A stretch of DNA of 64,000 nt from Haloarcula sp. CBA1129 (GTDB taxonomy: Archaea; Halobacteriota; Halobacteria; Halobacteriales; Haloarculaceae), in contig NZ_RKSM01000001.1 of NCBI RefSeq assembly GCF_008729015.1, positions 1,116,001-1,180,000 of the forward strand, in the 5' to 3' direction. The notes beneath the pieces were generated by a model, which was not told where the DNA came from, did no database searches, and saw only the letters and a list, made by a program, of their open reading frames with translations. Of the stretch, positions 16,355 through 25,526 are shown piece after piece. Made by a program: the position numbers and the translations under genes. How positions within the stretch are numbered: the first letter of the stretch is position 1; each line of letters begins with the position of its first letter.

Positions 16355-18320
16355 GTTAGAACCGTGTTCCCTTCTGAGTTGAATTGGACTGTCACCCTGT
16401 CCAAGATAAGCATTGTAGAAGTGGTCGGCTTCATCGGTGACACCGAATCTGAAGCCCAGATCTCGTTCTTGCCCGTATTCGACGCCGTTGAAATGGACCC
16501 AGAAATCGAACGTATCACCTGCCGACGGATACCGGTCGAGGCCGGACCTCGACTGGAGTTTGACACCAGATGCGACTTCGAGCAAGTTGCTCCCGTTCCG
16601 CGGTGTCACTTGGGGCGAGTCGGTTACTCTCACGTGATCGGACGGACCCTCGCGAAGATAATATTCGGACAAATCACCGTCTTCGAAGGTATCGATCGAT
16701 TTCAGGCCGGTAGTCGACTCGTCTCCCGGACTCGTCACCTGCAGGCTGCCGTTCGTTACGCCAGCTTGGACTGCCATCCCTTGGGTCTGGGTCCACGATG
16801 AGAGATTCGCGATGGTCGTATTGGTGAAATTCTGATCAACACTCCAAGGAGAGGTTCGATTCCCGTTGAACTGTTTGACCCATTCCGTATAATCCATCGC
16901 CACGTACCGCGAGAAATGCGGCGTCTGTGTCCGTACAGTATCGTTCGCCGTATCGACAGTTGTATTCAGCGGGACATAGGTTTGGGCCGACCGGTTGTAT
17001 CGGAATATCGCCAGCGTGGATTCGTTGTTCGGCACCGCCGACTCATTGTAGGAGAACGCGATGGTCGCGTTGTCGAACTCGCGTTCACTTTCGAATTCGA
17101 CGACAGGTGAAACGCTTGCATTCTGTAAGGAGTCAGTGACAACCGGTCTGTCGGTAACTCCCAAAGTACTCACGCTGGACGCGACGTCGCCGGAGCCGTT
17201 GACTCGGACAGTCAAACCCAAGTCTTCGTCCGTTGTCGTTGTCGTGAACGTCTCGTTGCCGTCGCGGACACCATCGCTGTCCGAGTCCGGATTTGTCGGA
17301 TCGGTACCCAGTGTGATCTCTTCGCCATCGGGTAAGCCGTCGTCGTCGGTGTCCGGATTCGACGCGTTCGTTCCATGTTCGATTTCACGTCCATCGGTGA
17401 AGCCATCGCCGTCGGAATCAGCTAGGAACGGATTAGTCCCGGCCTCGAGTTCTTCGCCGGTAGTCAAATTATCTTGGTCTGGATTCCATTCGGAGTCTGA
17501 AACACCGTCCCCGTTTGTGTCGGAGTCGGTCGGATCAACGTCCTGAAGTCGTGATTCGACGCCATCAGGGAGTCCGTCACCGTCTGTATCGTTGCTCTGA
17601 GGGTCAGTGCCGAGTCGGTATTCGCGATATGCCGGTAACGTATCATTGTCCAGGTCTTCTGCGCCGTCGATCACCGCATCCCCGTCAGAGTCTGCTACCC
17701 TGGGGTCGGTTTTCGTGACGTTTCGCTCGTATGCATCGGGAAGTCCATCACCGTCAGTGTCGTTCGAGGCCGTCGAGCGTGTGGCGACGAGGAGCCACTG
17801 GATATCCCCGACGTCGGTTCGGTTGTCTCCCGTGTAATCGTACGCACTCCAGTTGGCACCGGCTGCTGTGGATCCCAAGTGACGAGACAGTGCGTCGACG
17901 TCAACGATATTGACAGCCCCATCGCCATTGATATCTTCGTACAGGCCGTCACCATCTGGATCAGTAGGCTGGTTATCATCGACGAGCGGGTACGGGTGAG
18001 AGTCGTTTTCCCGGGGCGGTAACTGCGCAATGGCACTCGCATTCGGCTCTGTTGAGCCATTCCAGCTGGTCGAAAGTGGCCCAGTCGCTTGGTTCCCGGC
18101 CGCTGCGGCGGGGATGTCATTGCCGGCCGTCTGCAGCGGGCCAGCCCCGGTCCCGGTCATCATTCCCGAGACCGGACCGACAGTCACTAATAGTAATACA
18201 CCAAATATCGCTTGTAATTTTGTCGCCGAACTTGTCATATAAACCCCCACCAGAGGTATTGTTGTGAGCTTGAATCAGTAACCAGAATACTTAATCCTAC
18301 TTATTGAGACTATACATTTA

Positions 18321-19289
18321 ATGAGGAAGCTTGCGACAGTATTCGGCGTTTGTATAGCAGTATCCCTCTTGGCGGGAGTGGCGATGGGGGCGGGGACGAC
18401 CACTGTTGAAGTCCAGCCATCGACTGAGACCGTTGCGGTTGGCAACGCAACCACTGTTGACATTGTAATCACGTCGACCACAGGCGGGGTGGGTTCACTG
18501 GATATCGAGCTTGTAAGCACCAACGAGTCGGTTGCAACAGTCTCAAACACGACTGTTGCCGGGAACCCAGAAACAGTCCAGTCCTCTGAAGAAAGCAATG
18601 GCGTTCGCATTGCGGCGACTGGAATGGATACCGCTGACAGTGGCTCGGCGTCTGTTGTCTCGGTGACGCTTACGGGCGAGGCTGTCGGGACGAGCGATGT
18701 GGAGATGACCGTTGCAGCCGTCGGTGACGAATCCGGGAACGCGTACAATGTCACCAGCGTAGGTGGTGGAACGCTGACAGTCGAGTCCGGAAATGACACA
18801 ACAGCAACTCCAACGGAGACGCCAACACCAACTCCGACGGAAACACCAACAGAGACTCAGACGGAGACGCCGGCAGAGACCCAAACGGAAACACCAACAG
18901 AAAATCCTACCGAGGAGGACTCTTCCAGTTCCGGCGGTAGTAGTAATGAGGACGACGATGATAGCGATTCAAGCAGCAGTGACTCGAGCGACTCCAGCGA
19001 CACAGCGACGGACACACCGACAGTAACGGAACCGACGCCCAGTGACACGCCAACAGCGACGACGACCGAAGTGACTGAACGCTCGACCGAAACGGACACC
19101 GAGGAATCAACCTCGACCCAGACCAGCAGTGGTGGGCCAGCAATCACTCCGAACGTGACGGACACACCGTCTCAGGCCGCGGCCACAGACACTGTCGAGC
19201 CGTCGGGCGGCTCACCGACGAATCTGCTCATCGGTGGGAGTATTCTCGTTGCTGTTGTCGGTGGGATCATCATCTACCGTCGGTTGTAG
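18321..19289 (+). CDS. cell-surface cohesin-like protein with Thr-rich stalk and C-terminal anchor
   Basis: 322 residues. Signal peptide 1-23 (KLATVFGVCIAVSLLAGVAMG). Residues ~25-157 form a cohesin-like beta domain: VEVQPSTETVAVGNATTVDIVIT, GSLDIELV, VSVTLTGEAVGTSDVEM and GGTLTVE are typical cohesin strands. A Thr/Pro/Glu and Ser/Asp stalk (~160-280) follows, then a membrane anchor NLLIGGSILVAVVGGIIIYRRL with a basic end. It is divergent from the dockerin-bearing protein across 70 bp, so a cell-anchored receptor for that dockerin is the natural inference. Cohesin-dockerin pairs are known in some archaea; specificity here is untested. Confidence 0.8.
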   Translation: MRKLATVFGVCIAVSLLAGVAMGAGTTTVEVQPSTETVAVGNATTVDIVITSTTGGVGSLDIELVSTNESVATVSNTTVAGNPETVQSSEESNGVRIAATGMDTADSGSASVVSVTLTGEAVGTSDVEMTVAAVGDESGNAYNVTSVGGGTLTVESGNDTTATPTETPTPTPTETPTETQTETPAETQTETPTENPTEEDSSSSGGSSNEDDDDSDSSSSDSSDSSDTATDTPTVTEPTPSDTPTATTTEVTERSTETDTEESTSTQTSSGGPAITPNVTDTPSQAAATDTVEPSGGSPTNLLIGGSILVAVVGGIIIYRRL

Positions 19290-19380
19290 AACCGATTCCA
19301 AGACACACGATACATTCTCACCTCACTGACGACTCAATTGGAGGTCGTCTGTAGCTTCCCTCTGAAGAGCGGCCGGCAAC

Positions 19381-20403
19381 TTACTCACTGCCGATGATAT
19401 CGTTCGCTTCATCGCGAGTGCGTTTCGCAGCTTCCTGAGCGTAGCCCTTGTGTGTCGTCTCGATTGACTTGTGACGGAGTACATCTTGGGCTAGTTGTGG
19501 ATTTTCGCGATAGATTTCTCGTCCGAGGCCACGGCGAGCGCCGTGGGGCTTCAGGGGTTCCTCGAAGTCATACTCTGACCAGTCACAGAGGTTAGCGAGG
19601 ATATCCCGAGCCGACTGGGTTGTGATTGACGGCGTCGGGTCAAGTGATTTCGCAGCGTTGTCGAGTCTGGGGAACACAGCCTCGTCCTCATCTGGGTCCC
19701 GGCGTTGTTTCCAGCGCCGGAGTGGATCAAGAGCGTCGTCGAGGATCGGCGCAGACTCACGAGTGCGATTCTTGCCGAACACCTGCATCGTGCCAGCGTC
19801 GAGATCGACGTGCCGCCACCGAAGGCCGTTGCGGTCTTGATCGTCGGAGACGGCGACGAGTTCCGCGCTGCGAGCCCCAGAATAGGCGAGGAGGAAGACA
19901 AGTGCTTGATCGCGGTAGGCTGCCGTGCGGTCGATACCCTCGCTCTCGCCGGCTTCATCGACGCGAGCAGTGGCAGTCGCACAGATGGCTTCTCGGTCGC
20001 GTGTGGTCCAGTACTGCTGGTCACTCTCTGTCTCGTCGGTCGGAAGCGGGTCTTCGGCGTGGTTGGTCTTGGCCGGGTTTGTCTGGATCAGACCCTCGTA
20101 GACAGCCCAAGTGAGGAACGAGCGCAGATAGGCGAAGTAGCGTCGTGCTGTCTCTGGGGAGATATCGTCTCGACTCTCGGCACGGGCGAGGTCACGAGCG
20201 TACTGTCGACAGACGTCGTCGTCAATCTCCTGAGAGCTGCTGATTCCGTGCTGGTCGCGACTCCATGCTGCGAATTTCCGGAGGACGCTCGCGACGTTGG
20301 TTCGATAGCGTCCGGAGTCGATATCGACGAGCCGCTTGTCGATGGCTTCTTCGAGGGGGTCATCCCCGGGAGTAGCGTCGTACTCAGGCGGAAGACGATT
20401 CAT
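19381..20403 (-). CDS. tyrosine recombinase/integrase (XerC/D-like)
   Basis: 340 residues from MNRLPPEYD; a GTG 22 codons upstream is less likely. Residues ~15-115 form the SAM-like core-binding domain (YRTNVASVLRKFAAW...YLRSFLTWAVYEGLIQTNPA). The catalytic domain has YSGARSAEL (first Arg), KPHGARRGL (His-x-x-Arg), VLRHKSIETTHKGYAQ (His/Trp position and Tyr nucleophile), so all key residues are present. Such recombinases resolve plasmid multimers or move integrative elements. No attachment-site pair was identified beside it. Confidence 0.88.
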   Translation of the reverse strand: MNRLPPEYDATPGDDPLEEAIDKRLVDIDSGRYRTNVASVLRKFAAWSRDQHGISSSQEIDDDVCRQYARDLARAESRDDISPETARRYFAYLRSFLTWAVYEGLIQTNPAKTNHAEDPLPTDETESDQQYWTTRDREAICATATARVDEAGESEGIDRTAAYRDQALVFLLAYSGARSAELVAVSDDQDRNGLRWRHVDLDAGTMQVFGKNRTRESAPILDDALDPLRRWKQRRDPDEDEAVFPRLDNAAKSLDPTPSITTQSARDILANLCDWSEYDFEEPLKPHGARRGLGREIYRENPQLAQDVLRHKSIETTHKGYAQEAAKRTRDEANDIIGSE

Positions 20404-20570
20404 GCTTCCCGTACAGCGGCGGTGCGGGTAAAACTGGTGGTGCTTATTAGGGTAATACAAACCTAACACTGAAACTCGAAATCCGGTGTTTCAGGTCTTG
20501 TAGCGTATGTTGTGTGGGTTTTCGGTTGTTTGTAAACTATATGGCGCTATATGATTTTCCGATTGGGGAA
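20404..20570. promoter_or_regulatory. upstream region of the recombinase gene
   Basis: A+T-rich spacer between the recombinase start and the end of an IS remnant, probably holding the recombinase promoter. An imperfect palindrome around TATATGGCGCTATATG lies near 20538-20553. No gene is supported. Confidence 0.35.
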
Positions 20571-21451
20571 AGTTGAGACTACAGCGGGTGTAGCGGGCCT
20601 GTAATGCATGTATTTGGACGAATTGCCGATCGAAAACAGTTCCAGATAAGCTCTCAATCACTCATTCATGTTGAATTTCTGACTGTATCGCCAGATTATG
20701 GAAACTTTCGTAAGTGTAGCCACTCAAACTCCGCATTCACCTGGATTGAGTCCCCTCTCTACCCAATTCCAGTCTCCTTCTTCAGCAGTGTCAGCGTATT
20801 ATCTGCCGTCACCATCGGTGAGTGTTCATACTCACCAGTTAATTCGACCTGCACGAGCAGATCCACCGCTCGCCAAATCGAGTATAGTAGACACGCGAAC
20901 GCGAAGTAGAAAAATCGCAGTCCGAAATGCTTCGATGTGGTAGCGGCCATGAACCGCTTGATTGACCGATAGCCGCTCTCGATCTCCCAGCGATAGCCGT
21001 ACTCGGTGAGAAAACTACCCCCATGATTCGACATGAACACCGAGTACTGCCGGTGATCATTATGCTCGGAGTCGTCTTTGCGTCGGTAGATCAGCGTCGT
21101 CTCGTGCCACTCGTTCTTCCCGAGGTGGAGTTTCCTGTCGGTCTCGTATCGATCCTGGCCGCGCTGGAGCAGGCGTTTGGCTTGGGCTTTCTCGCTGGTC
21201 TGCATTCGTTTCGGCACCACATACGAAAGCCCTCGTTGGCTGAGCATCTCCAGAATGTGCTGGCTATCGAACTCCCGATCGATCAGTACGTTATCGACGT
21301 GAACGGCGTCTTGGGCTGAATCCAGCAGATCCTCAACGATCTCTTTCCGTGATTCGCCTCTTCGTACAGGCCGTGCATCCAATACGATTGGAACAGTGTT
21401 GCCGACTAACTGGACCGTCGCCCACTGATAGGCGTACTCGTCGGTTTTCTC
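20571..21451 (-). pseudogene. IS4-superfamily transposase remnant with conserved 3' tail
   Basis: The minus strand is open from ~21451 to a stop at 20759. It reads ...KTDEYAYQWATVQLVGNTVPIVLDARPVRRGE, then NVLIDREFDSQHILEMLSQ (DDE Asp region), YGYRWEIESGYRSIKRFMA (Y-(2)-R-(3)-E-(6)-K type) and a hydrophobic C-terminus. The N-terminal half is lost at the stop near 21451. The ~190 bp downstream of the stop are conserved in a second remnant at 58740-59100, so they belong to the element. The exact IS name is not certain. Confidence 0.75.
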
Positions 21452-21789
21452 CTAAATTCCGGGCAGTAGCAACCGTACGCGGCTGAGGCCCGGGCTGAGT
21501 CAGAGATGACCGAAACGAAGTCCAGCCCAGCCTCGTCGCAGTTGGCGGCTACGAGCGTGACAACGCGACCCTCGCGGCGGTCGAAGTCTACGAGCGTGTC
21601 ACCGTTTTGAAGTCGGTGACGTTCATTCGTTTGATTTCCCCGGCCGGTACCCGTGGGTGCCGACGGTTCGGGTCCGGTTTGCTGGCAGCTCAACCCGCCG
21701 CAGGGGGGTGGGTAGTATACTCGTAGTTCACCGTGGTTAGCCCTTGGCCGTAACCGGTGTATTCCACGCTCTGATTGTCTCGGTAACAA
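21406..21789 (-). other. unidentified open frame in remnant DNA
   Basis: A 127-codon open frame rich in Arg, Gly and Pro (NQTNERHRLQNGDTLVDFD, LVAANCDEAGLDFVSVISDS). It overlaps the transposase remnant and has no clear start context. It may be non-coding debris of a mobile element. I would not call it a gene on this evidence. Confidence 0.25.
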
Positions 21790-22082
21790 TCACGCTATGA
21801 GAACAGTTCTGCACCACTGCCCTCTAGCGGACGATTGTTCGACTCACGTAGCTCCTGCACCGAGACCGAGTGACTGACGCGGACTCAGTTCGGTTTCTGA
21901 AGCCTCGGTTGTAAAGTACCGACTATACTGGCCATCGCATCTGGGAACCGCTCCAATACTCAGAGTCACAATCGTACGCATGTTATATCAAGCTGCGTTG
22001 GAGTGCTTATTTCAAAAAAGGGCAGGGGTGGGCCAGAGTATAGGCTGCATCGGCCGCGAAAATCGAGGGCGTAAAATTGTAG
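21790..22082. other. gene-free remnant DNA
   Basis: About 290 bases between two decayed mobile-element pieces. No coding, repeat or RNA feature could be supported. Confidence 0.4.
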
Positions 22083-22510
22083 CCTAGCCGTGTGGAAGAA
22101 CAGCGGGGACTGCGGCACCGTAGTCTTGGATTACCTTGACCACGTAGTGAGCGGCGACGGTCACGTACTCGCGGACCCCGCTCGTCGAATCGGGTCGCCA
22201 AGCGCGAGAGAGGACGGCCTCGTCGGGAACGTGGTCTAGCCCAACGGTTCAGCGAGTTCTTGGTACGTTTCGAGCGTCCGGTAACTATCGACCGTAATCT
22301 CCCGATAGATGAACAGCCGAATCATTCCTAGGAATGAATCGGATGCTGGTGCCAGTCCGGGTAGCCGTCTTCGAGATGCTCCGTGTAGATGGTGACCTCG
22401 CTCACAGTCGCTCGGAGGCACACCTCATCTCGTAAGGTTTCGATGAGTTCGATTCCGGTCTTGTAAGCATGGGTCGTCCGACAGGCGCGATCAGACAGCG
22501 GGTCCATGTC
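22083..22510 (-). pseudogene. decayed N-terminal part of a DDE transposase
   Basis: Frames join as ELIETLRDEVCLRATVSEVT...HLEDGYPDW, then FLGMIRLFIYREITVDSYRT, then LETYQELAEPLG and LDHVPDEAVLSRAW...VREYVTVAAHYVVKVI. At least two frameshifts (near 22330 and 22242) separate the segments, and the frame ends at a stop at about 22084. The order and wording match the N-terminal region of a halobacterial transposase. The catalytic domain is absent. Confidence 0.6.
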
Positions 22511-22677
22511 TCCGACATTGATTCGCGCTTGTGTCGGCGGGTAGAACCGATCGCGGTCTCGTCTATACCAGCATCCGCTCTCGACAGAGATGCTCAGTGG
22601 AGGCTTCGCTGGCCAGCGCAGAACCACCGGATTGAAGCGATTGGTCGTGAAAGACGGCCACATACCCGACCGAGTCG

Positions 22678-22912
22678 ATGAGTGAACCGGAACAGCCGCC
22701 AACGCCCGACCGCCTGACTGCCCTTCTCGAGGAGGGAGATGATGACCGCGAAGCTGTTCGTCACGCTGGCCCAATCCGAATCGGCGGCCGTCCTCCCCGC
22801 TGTCGACGCGCTCGCCGACCGGTTGGCCGACGAGGGGAAGTGTCCCCATTGTGGGCTCGCCTTCTCAGATGATGCCCCGCCGATGTGTCCGCGCTGCGGG
22901 GCCCCACGCTGA
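22678..22912 (+). pseudogene. small zinc-ribbon protein gene, apparently frameshifted
   Basis: ATG at 22678 (MSEPEQPPTPDRLTALLEEGDD) starts in an ATGAGTGA overlap with an upstream frame ending KRLVVKDGHIPDRVDE (stop at 22685). The continuing sense lies in another frame from ATG 22742: MTAKLFVTLAQSESAAVLPA...CPHCGLAFSDDAPPMCPRCGAPR, with two CxxC zinc-ribbon knuckles. Either the 56-residue downstream frame is a complete gene, or the two frames were one gene of ~78 residues broken at GGAGATGATGACC. Function unknown. Confidence 0.5.
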
Positions 22913-22951
22913 GAAGTTTCGGCTGCCCTCATTCCGGAATTCTTTTAGTTA

Positions 22952-22967
22952 TTTAGGCTAGCCTAAA
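22952..22967 (+). promoter_or_regulatory. iron box 1 (perfect palindrome)
   Basis: TTTAGGCTAGCCTAAA, a perfect 16-bp palindrome ending 4 bp before the ATG at 22972. It fits the TTTAGG-N4-CCTAAA consensus found seven times in this window. DtxR/IdeR/SirR-type repressors bind such sites. Confidence 0.85.
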
Positions 22968-22971
22968 ACAC

Positions 22972-23505
22972 ATGGTAGCTGATTCAGGCGGTCACGAGGC
23001 ACCGACGCGCAGAGAGTACGTAAAGTACGGTGGCGCAACGTGGCTCGACTCGGACCTTGACGGGGAGCGCGGCGGGACGCCCGTCGACGGCCTGTGGCTG
23101 GCCGGCCCGACCGCTGGCGTCGAAAGCCAGATCGCCGTCGCCGTCGGCCACGGGGCCCGCGTCGGGCTGGATGTCGTAGCCGACTACTGCCGCGTCGAAG
23201 AGGGACTGTGGGGGCCCGCTGCCGACCACACCGACTGGGTGGTCCAAGAGGGTCGCTACGCCGGCGACGACTGGCTCGAACGTAGCGCCGGGTACACCAC
23301 CGAGTCGGCTTACGACGAGCTGGACGAAGAGTTCGTCCAGCGTAAAGCTCGCGATTTCGCAAAACAACAGCAGGACCAGCAGATCAACGAGCCCGAAGTC
23401 GAACGCCGCACAGAACGAGCTCATCGGCGACTTCTCGATCACGTCGACGATGAACTCATCCGTGACTATGTATCTGATCCCGACGCCCCAGAGGTGACCG
23501 GATAG
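22972..23505 (+). pseudogene. deletion fusion: siderophore-binding-protein start joined to FAD oxidoreductase C-terminus
   Basis: Residues 1-22 (MVADSGGHEAPTRREYVKYG) are the beginning of a Tat-exported binding protein of the iron ABC family (RREYVKYGGA, normally followed by a hydrophobic stretch and a lipobox Cys). The sequence then switches in frame to DGERGGTPVDGLWLAGPTAGVESQIAVAVGHGARVGLDVVADYC..., the C-terminal part of an NAD(P)/FAD-dependent oxidoreductase (GLWLAGP flavin-binding end). No signal hydrophobic core or binding lobes remain. A large in-frame deletion between two neighbouring genes explains this. The product is probably non-functional but is still iron-box controlled and stop-to-start adjacent to the permease. 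Confidence 0.7.
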
Positions 23506-24621
23506 ATGGCGACCGAAACCTCATCCGATCCGGAGACGACCGGCTGGCGAGAGCAGTGGTCCGGCTGGTTCGACGGCTCGCTGTTCACCCTCATCGTTGG
23601 CAGTCTCGCCGTCGTCATCGGCGGCGGCCTCGTCCAAGTGAGCTTCGGTTCGTTCTCGATGAGTATCCTCGATGCCTGGCAGGCCGTCTTCAACCCGAAC
23701 GTCATTTTCAACGCACAGGCCTGGGAGGCGTTCCTGCTCGGCGCGGAGGTACCCGAGATGAACAAGCGCAGTTTCATCGTCTGGAACATCCGCCTGCCGC
23801 GCGTGTTCGTTGGCGCGCTGGTTGGGATGAACCTCGCCGTTTCTGGCGCCATCTTCCAAGCGGTCACCCGGAACGAGCTCGCTAGCCCGTTCATCCTCGG
23901 CGTCTCCTCCGGTGCCGGCCTGATGGTCCTGCTGACGCTGGTCGTGTTCCGGGGTCTGGCGGCCTTCCTCCCGATTATCGCCTCCATTGGTGGTGCGATC
24001 GCGTTCCTGATCGTCTACGCCATCGCCTGGAAGAACGGTACCTCACCGGTCCGGCTCGTGCTGGCGGGCGTCATCGTCGGGACGGTGTTCGGCTCGGTAC
24101 AGACGGCGCTGTTCTTCTTCGCCGACGATATCGGTGTCGTCCAGTCTGCTATCGCGTGGACCACCGGGTCTCTCACGGGGACCGACTGGGAGCAGGTGCG
24201 GATGGCACTCCCTTGGACCATCGTGGCGATGGGACTCGCGCTGATCAGCTCCCGACAGCTGAACATGCTTCTGCTCGGTGAAAAGACGGCCAGTTCGCTC
24301 GGAATGAGCGTCGAGAGGGTTCGCTTCGCGCTCTCGGGTGTCGCCGTCTTGGCGGCGGCTGCGAGCATTGCCGTCGCGGGTATCGTCGGCTTCGTCGGCC
24401 TGATCGTCCCGCACATGGTGCGCAACATCGTCGGCAGCGACTACAAGAAACTCGTCATCGGGTGCGTGTTCGCTGGCCCGGCGCTGATGGTCGCCGCCGA
24501 CGTCGGCGCCCGGCTCGCGCTCAATCCCGTCCAGATCCCCGTCGGTATCGTCACGGGGCTGGTCGGCGGCCCGTACTTCCTCTACCTGATGCGCAAGCAG
24601 GACGAGATGGGTGAGATCTGA
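23506..24621 (+). CDS. FecCD-family iron-siderophore ABC permease
   Basis: 371 residues with about nine to ten membrane segments. Family marks include RLPRVFVGALVGMNLAVSGAIFQAVTRNELASPFILGVSSGAGL near the N-terminus and GIVGFVGLIVPHMVRNIVG.DYKKLVIGCVFAGPALMVAADVGARL near the C-terminus (EAA-like loop contacting the ATPase). It imports Fe(III)-siderophore across the membrane with a binding protein and ATPase. The ATPase gene overlaps by TGATG but is frameshifted, and the cognate binding protein is deleted to a stub. A complete binding protein exists at 30422. Confidence 0.9.
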   Translation: MATETSSDPETTGWREQWSGWFDGSLFTLIVGSLAVVIGGGLVQVSFGSFSMSILDAWQAVFNPNVIFNAQAWEAFLLGAEVPEMNKRSFIVWNIRLPRVFVGALVGMNLAVSGAIFQAVTRNELASPFILGVSSGAGLMVLLTLVVFRGLAAFLPIIASIGGAIAFLIVYAIAWKNGTSPVRLVLAGVIVGTVFGSVQTALFFFADDIGVVQSAIAWTTGSLTGTDWEQVRMALPWTIVAMGLALISSRQLNMLLLGEKTASSLGMSVERVRFALSGVAVLAAAASIAVAGIVGFVGLIVPHMVRNIVGSDYKKLVIGCVFAGPALMVAADVGARLALNPVQIPVGIVTGLVGGPYFLYLMRKQDEMGEI

Positions 24622-25526
24622 TGGCACAAGAGCAAATGACCGATCAACGGACGAACGGAAGTAGTACAGCGAGTACAGACACTGAACGGCCGACAGCAAG
24701 AGCGATGGCAGTCTCGACGGTGAGGGCCTCGTGCTCTCGTACCCCAGCAGCGACGGCCCGATCATCCACGGCGAGTCGATAACGGTCACGTCCGGTTCGG
24801 TGACGGCTCTCGTCGGCCCGAACGGGTCGGGGAAGAGCACCCTCCTGAAGGGACTGGCCGACCAGCTCGCGCCCGACGCCGGTTCGGTTCTTGTGGATGG
24901 GCGGGCGATTCAGTCGTTCGACAAGAAGGAGCTCGCCCGGACGATGGGGCTCTCTCCCAAGAGAGTACCTCGCCGAACAACATCACCGTCAAGGACCTCG
25001 TCTATTATGCCCGCTACCCCCACCGCGGGTTCTTCGAGAGTACGACCGAGGAAGACGAGCGGGCCGTCGGCCGCCCATCGAGCTGGCCGGCTGTGGGCAT
25101 CTGCGCGACCGAGAGGTCGGGAGTCTCAGCGGCGGGCAGAAGCAAGTCGCGTGGATCGCGATGGTTCTCACCAAAGACACCGACGTCCCTCTTCTCGACG
25201 AGCCGACGACGTTCCTCGACCTCCACCACCAGCTGGAGGTGATGGAGATCATCGAGACGCTCCGCATGGAGAGCGACATCACCGTCGTTGTCGTCCTGCA
25301 CGACATCCAGCAGGCGGCCCGGCTCGCCGACGAGATGGTCGCGCTCAAGCAGGGCGCGATTCGGACGCGTGGGACGCCCGAGGAGGTCGTCTCCGAGGAG
25401 TTGCTCGCGGAGGAGTTCGAGATCGACGCCGAGGTCGACCTGACGCCGCGCGGGCCCCGTATCGAACCACTCCGGCCTCGCCACGACGATGACGAGCGGG
25501 AGCGGCCGACCGAACGTGTCTCCTAG
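24621..25526 (+). pseudogene. FepC/FhuC-type siderophore ABC ATPase, multiply frameshifted
   Basis: Pieces in three frames make one ATPase in order: DGEGLVLSYPSSDGPIIHGE then VGPNGSGKSTLLKGLADQLA (Walker A), SPNNITVKDLVYYARYPHRGFF, VGSLSGGQKQVAWIAMVL (signature), LLDEPTTFLDLHHQLEVME (Walker B/D-loop) and HDIQQAARLADEMVAL (H-loop). Shifts occur near 24700, 24955-24970 and 25075. It partners the permease at 23506. As read it cannot make an ATPase, so uptake through this permease would need an ATPase from elsewhere. Confidence 0.85.

Larger units (their letters stand above)
12256..18250 (-). pseudogene. giant secreted dockerin/TSP3/metallo-beta-lactamase protein, split by ISH11-like IS
   Basis: Removing the IS (15287-16354) and one 7-bp target copy restores a single frame of 1640 codons across the junction (REHGSN|KYVFAETD). 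Order: signal peptide (residues ~1-30, KLQAIFGVLLLVTVGPVSG); dockerin-like pair (~97-158, DINGDGAVNIVDVDALSRHL and DYTGDNRTDVGDIQWLL); Ca-binding type 3 repeats (~163-335, DTDGDGLPD); beta-rich and LamG-like region, where the IS sits; a second type 3 set (DSDNDGLPD, DTDGDGLSD); an Ala/Gly/Thr hydrophobic stretch; and a C-terminal ComEC/Rec2-like MBL domain with VSHNHTDH, TTGDIR and ASHHGTSSGEH. The MBL metal ligands look complete. The halves are now a secreted 5' part and an orphan 3' part. Confidence 0.85.

Noticed and set aside
16181-18250. Independent 689-residue secreted protein
   Set aside because: Its C-terminal end is read from the IS; it is the 5' half of the disrupted gene.
18793-19165. 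Other-frame open stretches in the Thr-rich stalk region of the cohesin-like gene
   Set aside because: They are produced by the repetitive ACN/GAN codons of the stalk.
20538-20553. Imperfect palindrome TATATGGCGCTATATG above the tyrosine recombinase
   Set aside because: Could be a recombination core, but there is no second copy in the window and the arms are short.
21406-21789. 127-codon frame as a real gene
   Set aside because: Overlaps a transposase relic, lacks a start context and any family resemblance; listed only as an uncertain feature.
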